Shown: one piece after another, positions 16,194 through 24,787 of the stretch | How positions within the stretch are numbered: position 1 is the stretch's first letter | Layout: each line of letters opens with the position of its first letter | Assembly: GCA_041397845.1 (NCBI GenBank) | Contig: JAWKVW010000010.1 | Location: 1 to 64,000, forward strand | DNA length: 64,000 nt | DNA from: JAKPQE01 sp041397845 | GTDB taxonomy: Bacteria > Pseudomonadota > Alphaproteobacteria > Rhizobiales > JAKPQE01 | Direction of reading: 5' to 3' | Notes under the pieces: model-generated | Database searches by the model: none | The model's input: only the letters and a program-made list of their open reading frames with translations | What the model was told of the DNA's origin: nothing | Translations under genes and position numbers: made by a program

Positions 16194-17237
16194 TTATTTC
16201 CGGCCGCCGATGAAGCCGACGACCTCGCGCACGCCGTTCATCACCGGCGCGGCGATGGCGCGGGCGCGGTCGGCGCCGTCGGCAAGGATCGCGTCGATGG
16301 CGCCGGGATCGGCCATCAGGCGGCGCATTTCGGCGTTGATCGGCGCCAGCTTGTCGATGGCGAGGTCGGCCAGGGCGCCCTTGAAGGTCGAGAACTGGCC
16401 ACCGCCAAACTCGGAAAGGAGGGCGGCGCGGTCGCGGCCGGCAAGGGCGGCATAGATGCCGACGAGGTTTTCCGCCTCGGGCCGGCCCTTCAGGCCGTCG
16501 ACCTCGCCGGGCAGCGGCTCGGCGTCGGTGCGGGCCTTGCGGATCTTCTGGGCGATGGTATCGGCATCGTCGGTCAGGTTGATGCGCGAATAGTCGGAGG
16601 GGTCCGACTTCGACATCTTCCTGGAGCCGTCGCGAAGGCTCATGACGCGGGTCGCCGGACCGGTGATCAACGGCTCGGGCTGCGGGAAATAGGCATCGCC
16701 GAAGCCGGCCTCGGCAATCGCGGCGGCATAGTCGTTGTTGAACTTCTGGGCAATGTCGCGGGACAACTCGAGGTGCTGCTTCTGGTCCTCGCCGACCGGA
16801 ACGTGGGTCGCCTTGTAGACCAGAATGTCGGCCGCCATCAGGTTCGGATAGGCGAAAAGACCGGTCGAGGCGTTTTCCTTGTCCTTGCCGGCCTTGTCCT
16901 TGAACTGGGTCATGCGGTTCAGCCAGCCCATGCGGGCGATGCAATTGAACACCCAGGCAAGCTCGGCATGCTCGGCGACCTGGCTCTGGTTGAAGACGAT
17001 GTGCTTCTTCGGGTCGATGCCGGCGGCGATGAAGGCGGCGGCCACCTCGCGGATGCTGTGGCGCAGTTCCTTTGGGTCCTGCCAGACGGTGATGGCGTGC
17101 AGGTCAACGACGCAATAGATGCAGTTGTAGTTGTCCTGCAGGTCGACGAAACGCATCAGCGCGCCGAGATAATTGCCGAGATGCAGGTTTCCGGTCGGCT
17201 GCACGCCGGAAAAGACACGCGGCTCGAATTCGGCCAT
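16194..17237 (-). CDS. trpS: tryptophanyl-tRNA synthetase
   Basis: A 347-residue class Ic synthetase. The HIGH-type motif is in GVQPTGNLHLGNYLGA (about 11-26), and the KMSKS loop in GSRKMSKSDPSDYSRI is intact. GGAGAAAAGC precedes ATG 17237; the longer open frame upstream is not conserved. It is separated from murJ by about 100 nt in the common rhizobial trpS-murJ-glnD-mutS string. Confidence 0.96.
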   Translation of the reverse strand: MAEFEPRVFSGVQPTGNLHLGNYLGALMRFVDLQDNYNCIYCVVDLHAITVWQDPKELRHSIREVAAAFIAAGIDPKKHIVFNQSQVAEHAELAWVFNCIARMGWLNRMTQFKDKAGKDKENASTGLFAYPNLMAADILVYKATHVPVGEDQKQHLELSRDIAQKFNNDYAAAIAEAGFGDAYFPQPEPLITGPATRVMSLRDGSRKMSKSDPSDYSRINLTDDADTIAQKIRKARTDAEPLPGEVDGLKGRPEAENLVGIYAALAGRDRAALLSEFGGGQFSTFKGALADLAIDKLAPINAEMRRLMADPGAIDAILADGADRARAIAAPVMNGVREVVGFIGGRK

Positions 17238-17339
17238 TGCTTTTCTCCAGTCTGGCGATTTCCGGCCCCCGGCCGGTTCGCCGGGGGTTATGGCGGACGC
17301 GGGCGCGGCGCACAAGCCCCGAGGGCAAAACGGCGCGCC

Positions 17340-18899
17340 TCAGCGGCGGCGGAGCATGCGCTTCAGCGTGCCAAGGTCGGCGGCGCCGGAGAAATGCGCC
17401 AGAACGAAGAACGAGACGATGCCGGCAAGGACGATTGCGCCGAGGGCGCCGGCACGCACGACCAGCTCGACGTCGCGGGCAAGCCAGGGCGCGAGCAGCG
17501 TGCCGAGATACCAGACGAGGCCGCCCATCATGATGCTCGAGGCAAGAAGGCGCGGCAGGCGACGCTTCAGGGCGGCATCGAAGGTCCACTGGCCACGGCG
17601 GCGCAGGGTCCAGAACAGAAGCGCGGCATTGACCCAGCCGGCGAGCGTCGTCGCGATGGCGATGCCGACATGGGCAAGGAAGGGAAAGAGGGCGAGGCTG
17701 ACACCGACGTTCACGGCGACGGCAACACCGGCGTAATACATCGGCGTCCTGGTGTCCTCGCGGGCAAAGAAGCCGGGCGAGAACACCTTGATGAGCACGA
17801 AGGCCGGCAGGCCGAGCGAGAAGGCGGCAAGCGCCTCGGCGGTCGCCAGGGTATCGGCGCTGCCAAAGGCACCGCGCTCGAACAGGACCTGCACGATCGG
17901 CAGGGCGGCGACGGCAAGGGCGACGGCCGAGGGCAGCGTCAGCACCATGGCGAATTCGAGCGACCGGTTCTGGGTGTGGCGGGCGCCATCGATGTCGTCG
18001 CCCTTCAGGCGCCGGGCGAGTTCGGGCAGGAGCACCACGCCGATGGCGATGCCGACGACGCCGAGGGGCAACTGGTAGAGACGATCGGCATAATAGAGGT
18101 AGCTGACGGCGCCGGGCTGCATCGATGCGATCATCGTGCCGATGACGATGTTGATCTGGGTGATGCCGCCGGCAAGAACGCCGGGTACGCCGAGGGCGAT
18201 GAGGCGGCGCATGCCGGGCGTCATGCGCGGCCGGCCGAGGCGCAGCGAGAAGTCGATCCGCGACAGCGCGACAAGAACCATCGCGAGCTGGGCGACGCCG
18301 CCGACGACGACGGCCCAGGTGAGCCAGAAGCCGGCCTTTTCGGTACCGGCGAGATCGAACCAGAAGATCAGGACCAGCGCGACGATGAGCACGACGTTGA
18401 GCAGCGTCGGGGCAAAGGCGGCGGCGGCGAACTTGCCGAAGCCGTTGAGGACGCCGCTGTAAAGCGCCAGAAGCGAGACCAGCATCAGATAGGGAAAGGC
18501 GACGCGGGTCAGAAGCACGGTGAGGTCGAACTTCGCCGGGTCGGCGGCAAAGCCGGGCGCCATCACGTACATCAGGAGCGGCATGGCGATTTCGGCAACC
18601 GCCGTCAGGACGAGCAGGGCCATCAGCAGGCCGGCCAGCGCCTCCTCGGCGAACGCGCGGGCGCGGTCACGTCCCTCGCCTTCCAGCTCCTTGGCAAAGA
18701 GCGGCACGAAGGCGGAATTGAAGGCGCCCTCGGCAAAGAGCCGGCGGAAGAGATTGGGAAAGCGGAAGGCAACGAAATAGGCGTCGGCGACCGGCCCGGT
18801 GCCGAGGGCGGCGGCAACGAACATGTCGCGGACGAAACCGAGCACGCGGCTCGACAGGGTCGCGCCGCCGACCGTCGCGAAGTTCTTCAGGAGGCTCAT
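17340..18899 (-). CDS. murJ: lipid II flippase MurJ (MviN family)
   Basis: A 519-residue MOP-superfamily transporter with about 14 membrane spans. The N-terminus SLLKNFATVGGATLSSRVLG and FRFPNLFRRLFAEGAFNSAF are diagnostic. It moves the peptidoglycan precursor lipid II from the cytosolic to the periplasmic face of the inner membrane. It lies 24 nt after glnD. Confidence 0.95.
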   Translation of the reverse strand: MSLLKNFATVGGATLSSRVLGFVRDMFVAAALGTGPVADAYFVAFRFPNLFRRLFAEGAFNSAFVPLFAKELEGEGRDRARAFAEEALAGLLMALLVLTAVAEIAMPLLMYVMAPGFAADPAKFDLTVLLTRVAFPYLMLVSLLALYSGVLNGFGKFAAAAFAPTLLNVVLIVALVLIFWFDLAGTEKAGFWLTWAVVVGGVAQLAMVLVALSRIDFSLRLGRPRMTPGMRRLIALGVPGVLAGGITQINIVIGTMIASMQPGAVSYLYYADRLYQLPLGVVGIAIGVVLLPELARRLKGDDIDGARHTQNRSLEFAMVLTLPSAVALAVAALPIVQVLFERGAFGSADTLATAEALAAFSLGLPAFVLIKVFSPGFFAREDTRTPMYYAGVAVAVNVGVSLALFPFLAHVGIAIATTLAGWVNAALLFWTLRRRGQWTFDAALKRRLPRLLASSIMMGGLVWYLGTLLAPWLARDVELVVRAGALGAIVLAGIVSFFVLAHFSGAADLGTLKRMLRRR

Positions 18900-18923
18900 G
18901 GCTCATTTGTCCCGGGCGGGTGA

Positions 18924-21725
18924 TCAGGCGTTTGCCGGCGTGCGCTTCTGCGCCGGCCGATGGTCCTCGCCCTTGCCACCACGCTCGAAGATCTGGGTCA
19001 GCCGACGGCGAATCGCGGCCTCGCGATTGCCGTTGGTGATTTTCTGGCGCATCAGGTCGGTCACGTAGAAGACGTCGATGGCGCGCTCGCCGAAGGTCGC
19101 GACATGCGCCGAAACGATGTTCAGATTGAGGTCGGAGATCGTCGTCGTCAGATCGAACAACAGGCCCGGCCGGTCGAGGCCGCCGACCTCGATGACGGTA
19201 TAAAGGTTCGACCAGGCATTGGTGACGAGCACCTGGGGCTCGAGCTTGAAAGCCTTGGTCCGGGTCTTGGAAGCGGGCCGCTGGGCCATCAGATCGGTCA
19301 CCGGCGCATCGCCGCGCAGCACGCTCTCGATCGCCCGGGTCACCTTGGCGGCGCGGCGATACTCGTCGGCATCGTCGTCGAAGGCGCGGCTGATGAAGAT
19401 CGTGTCGAGGGCGCGGCCGTCGGTCGTCGTGTAGATCTGGGCGTCGACGATGTTGGCCGAGCAGGCGGCGCAGGCGCCGGCGATGATCGACAGCAGGCGC
19501 GGGTGATCCGGCGCCAGCACGGTGAGCTCGGTAACGCCCTCAAAGCCATGGATGGTGACGTCGGTCGCCATCGTCTTTTCGGCAGCGTCGGCCTCGGCGA
19601 TCAGATGGGCATGGCTGATCTTGCGCGGCAGGTCGACGCGCAGCCAGTAGGCCGGGTAATGCAGGGCGAAATAGCGCTCGCGATCCTCGTCCTTCCAGCG
19701 CGCCAGGGCGCCGCCGAGCTCCTGCCTGGCGATCTCGACGCGGCGGGCGCGGGTGGTGTCGGACTGGCCGCCGGTCAGGACCTGTTCGGTCTCGTAATAG
19801 AGCGTGCGCAGGAGCTGGCCCTTCCAGCCGTTCCAGACGCCGGGGCCGACGGCGCGGATATCGGCGACCGTGAGGATGAGCAGCATCTTCAGCCGCTCGA
19901 GGCTCTGCACGATGGCGGCGAAGTCCTGGATGGTCTTGCGGTCATTGAGATCGCGCGACTGGGCGTAGACGCTCATCGTCAGATGATGCTCGACGAGCCA
20001 GGCGACGGTGTCGGTCTCGGCGCGGGTCAGGCCGAGGCGCGGGCCGATGCGGCGGGCGATGCGGGCGCCGGCGACCGAGTGGTCCTCCGGCCGGCCCTTG
20101 GCGATGTCGTGCAGGAAGACGGCGAGATAGAGCACCTGCCGGTTGTCGAGGCCGCTGACGATCTCGTGGGAAAGCGGATGGTCGTCGCCGAGCTTGCCCT
20201 TCTCGATGCCGGAGAGGTAGCCGATCGCCCGCAGGAGATGCTCGTCCACCGTGTAGTGGTGGTACATGTTGAACTGCATCATCGCGACGATCTTGCCGAA
20301 ATCCGGGATGAAACGGCCGAGCACGCCGGCCTCGTTCATCCGGCGCAGCACGAGTTCGGGCTCGTTGCGCGAGGCGAGGATCTCGAAGAACAGCTTGTTC
20401 GCTTCCGGGTCCTCGCGCAGCTTGCCGTTGATGATGCCGAGCGAGCGGGTGATGAGGCGCATCGCGTCCGGGTGGAAGGCGAGATTGTGCCGGTCGGCGA
20501 GATGGAAAATCCGGATGATGTTGACCGGATCGCGCTCGAACACGGCCTCGTCGGCGATGTTGATGCGGTCGTGGTCGACGACGAAATCGGTCGAGCCGCG
20601 AATCTTGTGGTGGCGGCGCTTGATGGTGTCGAGGAAGCGGTTGAGCACCGGCGTCTGCTTGGCGTGGCGCTCCTCGAGCTCTGAGCAGAAGATGCGGGTG
20701 AGGTCACCGACGTCCTTGGCGACAAGGAAGTAGTGCTTCATGAAGCGCTCGACGTCCTTGAGGCCGGGATGCTCGGTATAGCCGAGGCGCCGGGCCAGCT
20801 CCGGCTGCATGTCGAAGGTGATGCGCTCCTCGGCGCGGGCCGTGACGAAATGCAGGTGGCAGCGGACGGCCCAGAGGAAGTCCTCGCACTTCCTGAAGAG
20901 ATTGTATTCCTTGCGGGTGAAGACGCCGGCCTTGATGAGCTCGCCCGGAGTGCGGACCCGGTAGAAGTACTTGCCGATCCAGTAGAGCGTGTGCAGGTCG
21001 CGCAGGCCGCCCTTGCCTTCCTTGACGTTCGGCTCGACGACATAGCGCGAGGCGCCCTGGCGGCGATGGCGCTCGTCGCGCTCGGCCAGCTTGGCGGCGA
21101 TGAACTCCGGACCGCTGACGCGCACGACTTCCTCGTCGTAGCGGCGCACGAGGTCGGCATAGAGCGGCTCGTCGCCGCAGATATAGCGGGCCTCGAGCAC
21201 GGCGGTGCGGATCGTCAGGTCGCCGCGCGACAGGCGGATGCACTCGTCGATGGACCGGGTGGCATGGCCGACCTTCAGGCCGAGATCCCAGAGCATGTAG
21301 AGAATGTATTCGACGATGCTCTCGCCCCAGGGCGTCTGCTTGTAGGGCAGGACGAAAAGCAGGTCGATGTCGGAGCCCGGCGCCAGCGTGCCGCGACCAT
21401 AGCCGCCGACCGCGACCACCGAGATGCGCTCGGCCGCCGACGGGTTCTGGGCGCGGTAGACGTGGTGGGTGGCGAACTCGAAGATGGTGCGGATGATGTC
21501 GTCCTGAACGACGGACAGGCGCTCGGCGCAGAGCGTGCCGCCGCCGTCCTTGTGCAGCATCGCCCAGGCCTTCTCGCGCGAGGTGGTCATCACCTCCTTC
21601 AGGCGCCGGGTGATCTCGAGGCGGACGGCGCTCTCGGACTTGCCGCTCGAGGCGAGGGCGGCGAACTCGGCGCCAAGGGCTTCAGCGTCGACAAGCTCGG
21701 ATACGTCTACGGTGCTTTTCGACAT
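18924..21725 (-). CDS. glnD: bifunctional PII uridylyltransferase/uridylyl-removing enzyme
   Basis: A 933-residue nitrogen sensor that uridylylates PII proteins when glutamine is low and removes the UMP when it is high. Domains in order: nucleotidyltransferase (GGYGRGTLAPGSDIDLLF), a helical linker, an HD hydrolase domain (VFLHDIAKGR, VEHHLTMS), and two C-terminal ACT domains that sense glutamine. ATG 21725 is preferred; ATG 21743 is six codons upstream with a weaker ribosome site. Its target type is encoded at 35.6 kb (glnK). Confidence 0.95.
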   Translation of the reverse strand: MSKSTVDVSELVDAEALGAEFAALASSGKSESAVRLEITRRLKEVMTTSREKAWAMLHKDGGGTLCAERLSVVQDDIIRTIFEFATHHVYRAQNPSAAERISVVAVGGYGRGTLAPGSDIDLLFVLPYKQTPWGESIVEYILYMLWDLGLKVGHATRSIDECIRLSRGDLTIRTAVLEARYICGDEPLYADLVRRYDEEVVRVSGPEFIAAKLAERDERHRRQGASRYVVEPNVKEGKGGLRDLHTLYWIGKYFYRVRTPGELIKAGVFTRKEYNLFRKCEDFLWAVRCHLHFVTARAEERITFDMQPELARRLGYTEHPGLKDVERFMKHYFLVAKDVGDLTRIFCSELEERHAKQTPVLNRFLDTIKRRHHKIRGSTDFVVDHDRINIADEAVFERDPVNIIRIFHLADRHNLAFHPDAMRLITRSLGIINGKLREDPEANKLFFEILASRNEPELVLRRMNEAGVLGRFIPDFGKIVAMMQFNMYHHYTVDEHLLRAIGYLSGIEKGKLGDDHPLSHEIVSGLDNRQVLYLAVFLHDIAKGRPEDHSVAGARIARRIGPRLGLTRAETDTVAWLVEHHLTMSVYAQSRDLNDRKTIQDFAAIVQSLERLKMLLILTVADIRAVGPGVWNGWKGQLLRTLYYETEQVLTGGQSDTTRARRVEIARQELGGALARWKDEDRERYFALHYPAYWLRVDLPRKISHAHLIAEADAAEKTMATDVTIHGFEGVTELTVLAPDHPRLLSIIAGACAACSANIVDAQIYTTTDGRALDTIFISRAFDDDADEYRRAAKVTRAIESVLRGDAPVTDLMAQRPASKTRTKAFKLEPQVLVTNAWSNLYTVIEVGGLDRPGLLFDLTTTISDLNLNIVSAHVATFGERAIDVFYVTDLMRQKITNGNREAAIRRRLTQIFERGGKGEDHRPAQKRTPANA

Positions 21726-21812
21726 GCGGCTGCCCGGCTCCATGCTCGGCGGAAATTCGCGCCGGAAATTAGAGCATTTTCGGGGAAATGGAAAAGGGCT
21801 CGCGGCCAGCGC

Positions 21813-24572
21813 CTATTTTTTCGTCATTGCCCGCTGGGACGCGCGCGCGGCTTTCAGGGCATAGAGCGCCTCGAGCGCCTCGCGCGGGCTCATGTCATCC
21901 GGCGCCAGCGTATCAAGATCGGCAAGCAATCGCTCAAGGGCTTCGTCGCGGCGCGGCGCGGGCGGCGGCGGACTTGCCGAGAACAGCGGCAGGTCGTCGA
22001 CCAGCAGCTCGGCGGGCGACTTGCGGTCGCTCGTCTCGAGCTGTTCGAGCACTTCGCGGGCCCGCGAGATGACGGCGGCGGGAAGACCGGCCAGCCGGGC
22101 AACCTGGATGCCATAGGACCGGTCGGCGGCACCGGGGGCGATCTCGTGCAGGAAGACGACGTCGCCGTTCCATTCCTTGACCTTCACGGTGGCGTTGAAC
22201 AGCCGGTCGAGGCGTTCGGAAAGCGCCGTCAGTTCGTGATAGTGGGTGGCAAAGAGGGCGCGCGCGCGGTTGACCTCGTGCAGGTGCTCGATTGCGGCCC
22301 AGGCGATCGACAGGCCGTCGAAGGTCGCCGTGCCGCGACCGATCTCGTCGAGGATGACGAGGGCGCGCGGGCCGGCCTGATTGAGGATCGCGGCGGTCTC
22401 GATCATCTCGACCATGAAGGTCGAGCGGCCGCGGGCAAGGTCGTCGGAGGCACCGACACGGCTGAACAGGCGGTCGACGATGCCGATGCGGGCGCTGCGG
22501 GCGGGCACGAAACCGCCGGCCTGGGCAATGACGGCGATGAGGGCGTTCTGGCGCAGGAAGGTCGACTTGCCGGCCATGTTCGGCCCGGTCAGGAGCCAGA
22601 TGCGGCCGGCGGCGGCGCCCTCGCCGGCGCCGAGATCGCAGTCGTTGGCAACGAACGGCTCGCCGGTGCCGGCCTTCAGCGCCTCCTCGACCACCGGATG
22701 GCGGCCGCCGTCGATGGCAAAGGCGAGCGAGCCATCGATGACGGGGCGGCAATAGCCGCCTTCATCGGCCCGCGCGGCAAGGGCGGCGGCGACATCGAGG
22801 GCGGCAAGGGCGGCGGCGGTGCGCTTCAGTGGCTCGCCGGCGGCAACGACCATGGCAGCAAGCTCGGCAAAGACGGCAAGCTCGATGGCAAGGGCGCGGT
22901 CGCCGGCATTGGCGATGCGGGCCTCCAGCTCGCCGAGCTCGGTCGTCGAGAAGCGCACGGCACCGGCCATGGTCTGGCGATGGATGAAGCGGGCGTTGAG
23001 CGGCGCCGACAGGAAGCGCTCGGCGTGATTGGCCGAGACCTCGACGAAATAGCCAAGGACGTTGTTGTGGCGCACCTTCAGGGCGCGCACCTCGGTTTCC
23101 TCGGCATAGGCGGCCTGCAGTCCGGCAATGACGCGCCGGCTTTCGTCGCGCAGCTCGCGGGCGTCATCGAGATCGCCGGAAAAGCCCTCGCGGACGAAAC
23201 CGCCGTCGCGCTTCAGCACCGGCAATTCATCGCGAAGCGCCGTCGCGAGACCGTCGCCGATGTCCGGCGGAAGGGCGGCGAGGTCCGTTGCGATCGTCGC
23301 CAGCTCTTCGGGGAGGCCGAGGCCGGCGTGGCGCCGGAGCAGGCCGGCAAGTTCCAGAGCGAGGGTGCAGCCGGCCCGGATCGCGCCGAGGTCGCGCGGG
23401 CCGCCGCGCTCGAGCGTCAGGCGGGAAAGGGCGCGGGCGATGTCGGGGGCACGCTTCAGGAGGTCGCGCACCTCGTCGCGGAAGGCTGCTTCCTCGAGCA
23501 GGAAGGCAACCGCATCAAGGCGGCGGTCGATGCGCTGCGGATCGGTCAGCGGGCTTGAGAGCCGCTCGGCGAGAAGGCGCTGGCCGGGACCGGTCACTGT
23601 GCGGTCGATCGCCGACAGGAGGCTGCCGCGCCGCTCGCCGGCAAAGGTGCGGGTCAGTTCGAGATTGGCCCTTGTCGCGGCGTCGATGAGCATGACCGAG
23701 CCGGCGGTTTCGCGCAGCGGCCGGCCGAGCGGCGGGCGGGCGCCGAGCTGGGTGCGCTCGACATAGGCAAGCGCGCCGGCGGCAGCGGAAAGCTCGAGGC
23801 GGGAGAAATCGCCGAAGGCGTCGAGCGAGGCGACGCCGAAATAGGCGGCAAGGCGCTCGGCTGCCGTCGCCCGGTCGAAGAAGGCGCGGGGCACCGGGGC
23901 GAGCGCCGCCGGCGCGCCGGCGAGCAGCGACTTCAGCGCCGGATCGCCGAACAGGCTGTCGGGCACGACGATCTCGCGGGCATCGATGCGGGCAAGATCG
24001 CCGGAGAGCCGGTCGAAAGCGGTCTCGACGACGCGGAAATCGCCGGTCGAGATGTCGATCCAGGCAATCGCGAACTGGTCGTCGCCGTCCTCGCCGGCCT
24101 TCTGGCGATCGAGCGCGGCCAGATAATTGTGGCGGCCGGCGTCGAGGAGCGTGTCCTCGGTCAGCGTGCCGGGGGTGACGAGGCGGATGACGTCGCGGCG
24201 CACGACCGATTTTGCGCCACGCTTCCTTGCCTCGGCCGGGTCCTCGGTCTGCTCGCAGACGGCGACGCGGTGGCCAAGGGCGATGAGGCGCTGCAAATAC
24301 TCGTCGGCGGCATGAACCGGCACGCCGCACATCGGGATGTCCTCGCCGAGATGCTTGCCGCGCCTGGTCAGGGTGATGCCGAGGGCGCGGGAGGCGATTT
24401 CGGCATCATCGAAGAACAGCTCGTAAAAGTCGCCCATCCGGTAGAACAGCAGGCTGTCCGGATTGGCGGTCTTGATCTCGATGTACTGTTCCATCATCGG
24501 CGTCACCCGGGCGCCGTCGGGGACGTCGAGATAGGCGGTCGAAGATGTCGGCTCGGCGCTCTCTTGCTGCAT
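21813..24572 (-). CDS. mutS: DNA mismatch repair protein MutS
   Basis: A 919-residue MutS1. The mismatch-reading motif is in LFYRMGDFYELFFDDA (Phe-Tyr-Glu). The ATPase has Walker A GPNMAGKSTFLRQ, a signature region ARGRSTFMVEM, Walker B ALVILDEIGRGT, and FATHYHEL. The beta-clamp-binding C-terminal part ends in QRAMTKK. ATG 24572 matches the family start; the open frame extends 30 codons further without conservation. It is divergent from maeB. Confidence 0.96.
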   Translation of the reverse strand: MQQESAEPTSSTAYLDVPDGARVTPMMEQYIEIKTANPDSLLFYRMGDFYELFFDDAEIASRALGITLTRRGKHLGEDIPMCGVPVHAADEYLQRLIALGHRVAVCEQTEDPAEARKRGAKSVVRRDVIRLVTPGTLTEDTLLDAGRHNYLAALDRQKAGEDGDDQFAIAWIDISTGDFRVVETAFDRLSGDLARIDAREIVVPDSLFGDPALKSLLAGAPAALAPVPRAFFDRATAAERLAAYFGVASLDAFGDFSRLELSAAAGALAYVERTQLGARPPLGRPLRETAGSVMLIDAATRANLELTRTFAGERRGSLLSAIDRTVTGPGQRLLAERLSSPLTDPQRIDRRLDAVAFLLEEAAFRDEVRDLLKRAPDIARALSRLTLERGGPRDLGAIRAGCTLALELAGLLRRHAGLGLPEELATIATDLAALPPDIGDGLATALRDELPVLKRDGGFVREGFSGDLDDARELRDESRRVIAGLQAAYAEETEVRALKVRHNNVLGYFVEVSANHAERFLSAPLNARFIHRQTMAGAVRFSTTELGELEARIANAGDRALAIELAVFAELAAMVVAAGEPLKRTAAALAALDVAAALAARADEGGYCRPVIDGSLAFAIDGGRHPVVEEALKAGTGEPFVANDCDLGAGEGAAAGRIWLLTGPNMAGKSTFLRQNALIAVIAQAGGFVPARSARIGIVDRLFSRVGASDDLARGRSTFMVEMIETAAILNQAGPRALVILDEIGRGTATFDGLSIAWAAIEHLHEVNRARALFATHYHELTALSERLDRLFNATVKVKEWNGDVVFLHEIAPGAADRSYGIQVARLAGLPAAVISRAREVLEQLETSDRKSPAELLVDDLPLFSASPPPPAPRRDEALERLLADLDTLAPDDMSPREALEALYALKAARASQRAMTKK

Positions 24573-24787
24573 GGCGCGAGACCCTATTCGCTTTTCGGCC
24601 GGGTGAAAACAGAGGTGCCGGACAGCCGTTGGACGAAAAAAGGCCACACTGTCCGGTTTCACCGATAGTCGCAGGCTTTCCGCGCTTGTGGGAGGGGCGG
24701 ATGGCGCGCTAGAAGTGACGTTTCCACGGTTTTCTCACAACAGACGCAGCGACCCGCGGCGCCGCGACAGACCCGGATTTTCCGATT

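Noticed and set aside
16773..18923. A 716-codon plus-strand open frame antisense to murJ and trpS
   Set aside because: Composition is Asp/Gly/His/Arg-rich, typical of a shadow frame; the membrane protein on the minus strand is clear.
20733..23558. A 941-codon plus-strand open frame antisense to glnD and mutS
   Set aside because: Its protein has no domain signature and mirrors the codon pattern of the real minus-strand genes, a known effect of high GC. GlnD and MutS motifs on the other strand are unambiguous.
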